Source: Reclinomonas americana ATCC 50394 (Eukaryota > Jakobida > Jakobea > Jakobida). Taken from it: a stretch of 22,215 nucleotides of DNA. Below the pieces are notes generated by a model that was not told the DNA's origin, searched no databases, and saw only the letters and a list, made by a program, of their open reading frames with translations. This document shows positions 20,885 to 22,215 of this stretch, piece by piece. The number at the start of each line of letters is the position of its first letter. Within the stretch, counting starts at the first letter, position 1. A program made the position numbers and the translations under genes. The stretch spans positions 89,393-111,607 of the forward strand of contig PS015024.1 of the NCBI GenBank assembly GCA_048213135.1. Reading direction: 5' to 3'.

Positions 20885-21488
20885 NNNNNNNNNNNNNNNN
20901 NNNNNNNNNNNNNNNNNNNNNNNNNNNNNNNNNNNNNNNNNNNNNNNNNNNNNNNNNNNNNNNNNNNNNNNNNNNNNNNNNNNNNNNNNNNNNNNNNNNN
21001 NNNNNNNNNNNNNNNNNNNNNNNNNNNNNNNNNNNNNNNNNNNNNNNNNNNNNNNNNNNNNNNNNNNNNNNNNNNNNNNNNNNNNNNNNNNNNNNNNNNN
21101 NNNNNNNNNNNNNNNNNNNNNNNNNNNNNNNNNNNNNNNNNNNNNNNNNNNNNNNNNNNNNNNNNNNNNNNNNNNNNNNNNNNNNNNNNNNNNNNNNNNN
21201 NNNNNNNNNNNNNNNNNNNNNNNNNNNNNNNNNNNNNNNNNNNNNNNNNNNNNNNNNNNNNNNNNNNNNNNNNNNNNNNNNNNNNNNNNNNNNNNNNNNN
21301 NNNNNNNNNNNNNNNNNNNNNNNNNNNNNNNNNNNNNNNNNNNNNNNNNNNNNNNNNNNNNNNNNNNNNNNNNNNNNNNNNNNNNNNNNNNNNNNNNNNN
21401 NNNNNNNNNNNNNNNNNNNNNNNNNNNNNNNNNNNNNNNNNNNNNNNNNNNNNNNNNNNNNNNNNNNNNNNNNNNNNNNNNNNNNNNN
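20885..21488. other. Assembly gap (604 N)
   Basis: This run of unknown bases separates the plus-strand RagC/D N-terminal half from the minus-strand C-terminal half. The flank on the right, 21489-21580, is a GA-rich low-complexity stretch, typical of a contig end. Confidence 0.99.
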
Positions 21489-21580
21489 AAAGAGAGGGAA
21501 AGAGAGGAAAGGGAGGAAAGGGAAGGGAAGAGAGGGGAAGAGAGGGGAAGAGAGGAGAGGAGAGGAGACGAGAGAGAGAA
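21489..21580. repeat. GA-rich low-complexity tract at contig edge
   Basis: The plus strand is made of AGAGGGGAAG- and AGAGG-type units. On the minus strand it is a pyrimidine tract following the last visible donor (21587) of the RagC/D C-terminal half, so it is intronic. It borders the gap directly. Confidence 0.8.
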
Positions 21581-21587
21581 ACGCAAC

Positions 21588-22191
21588 TGGAAGTTGTACT
21601 GGATGAGGCCGATGCGATCTGGAAGGAAACACAAGGGCGTCAGCAACAACAAACATAGGTGATATGATCGCAGCGGCAGTCTCGGGAACACACCAAAGTT
21701 CTCCTCGCTGGGCAAAGCAACGAATCGGTGAGTTGAAATGCTCTACTCCAATCATGAATACAGAAATACAACACTGCTCACCGAAGCACGCACACAAGCG
21801 CCAGGTACTGGTTCACCTCGCGCAGGTACAGCACTCTCTGCACATTCATGCACACGATGCGTTGGTCAGCTGAAGCATCGCACGAGATGAAACGTCGCGT
21901 AATCTCACCTTCGTGCTCAGCTTGATGATGGACGCCGACTCGGGATCGTAGCCGTACCCTTCGTCGCCCTCACCAATGCTGCATCACCACAACATGAATG
22001 AGCACACAAACACGCTCTCTCTCTCTCACACGGTGCCCACACACGCACCCGTAAATGCACGACACGTCGACAACCACATCAATCATGTCGCTGCACAATT
22101 CGTACAATGTGTTGTCCATGGGTGTGCTGTCGGTGGCAATGTAGATCTTGCTGACGACGTCGAACAGGAACGTCTTCTCCAGGTGCGAGCT
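21588..22191 (-). CDS. RagC/RagD GTPase, C-terminal half (inverted relative to the N-terminal half)
   Basis: Five exons on the minus strand, 22049-22191, 21909-21978, 21782-21837, 21694-21707 and 21588-21618, splice in phase. They read [20 protein letters not shown], then [49 protein letters not shown] and [12 protein letters not shown]. This follows the C-terminal roadblock-type domain of human RagC ([16 protein letters not shown] ... IDVVIDVSCIYG ... LYLKEVTKFLALVCILREE ... RKGLIDYNFHCF). The first exon starts in phase 0 after TAG at 22192-22194, exactly where the plus-strand half stops. The fourth exon has only 14 nt. The last exon (about 10 residues in human RagC) is absent and should lie past the donor at 21587. 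It is either the misoriented remainder of the gene at 19684 or part of a second, convergent paralogue. Confidence 0.9.
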
Positions 22192-22215
22192 CTATTCGTC
22201 AGCGACACACCACGT

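Noticed and set aside
5001-21000. CRISPR array, insertion sequence, bacterial operon signals, tRNA or rRNA genes
   Set aside because: Nothing with regular spacer-repeat structure, transposase motifs or a cloverleaf was seen; tandem repeats here are simple sequence, and the genes are spliced eukaryotic ones.
20828-21797. Long minus- and plus-strand frames across the second gap
   Set aside because: Their length comes from N bases; the minus-strand RagC/D exons explain the real sequence on the right.

Overview
This is nuclear DNA from a unicellular eukaryote with many short introns. Every recognisable protein is broken by GT...AG introns, mostly 59-120 nt, and intron phases agree from exon to exon. 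The families are typical eukaryotic ones: a CCT chaperonin subunit, a tRNA-splicing endonuclease subunit, PP2C, a pepsin-type protease, polyprenol reductase, a PDI-like protein and a RagC/D GTPase. Coding DNA is GC-rich. Introns and spacers are full of (GT)n, (CA)n and (CT)n runs. I cannot name the species; a free-living protist is the most I would infer. There are two assembly gaps (6872-7687 and 20885-21488). Most six-frame open reading frames longer than 60 codons here are shadows, so I built the gene models by splicing.

Layout. (1) 275-1239, minus: CCT8 (TCP-1 theta), 5' part; the gene leaves the window through an intron containing a purine-rich minisatellite. (2) 1765-2645, plus: a probable Sen15-type subunit of tRNA-splicing endonuclease, divergent from CCT8 across about 525 bp of CA-rich DNA. 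(3) 4217-6871, plus: a leucine-rich-repeat protein that runs into the first gap. (4) 7749-9921, plus: a Ser/Gly/Gln-rich protein, either the 3' end of the same gene or a second gene. (5) 10528-11822, plus: a compact PP2C phosphatase in eight exons. (6) 12088-19621, minus: three genes in tandem, all for secretory-pathway proteins. They are a 749-aa PDI-like protein with one degenerate and one intact thioredoxin site, a SRD5A3-type polyprenol reductase starting only 51 bp after it, and a 691-aa membrane aspartic protease with a PSI domain and seven PPxY motifs in its cytosolic tail. (7) 19684-20835, plus: the N-terminal 233 codons of a RagC/D GTPase, divergent from the PDI-like gene across 62 bp. 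(8) 21588-22191, minus: five exons of the C-terminal half of a RagC/D GTPase, in the opposite orientation.

The most interesting points are these: the protease-PSI-TM-PPxY architecture; the two RagC/D halves that match at the codon but lie in opposite orientation around a gap, which probably reflects a flipped terminal contig; a recurrent unusual 5' splice site, GTTGCG; micro-exons of 11 and 14 nt; and the PDI-like protein whose first WCGHC-type site reads WDYMY.
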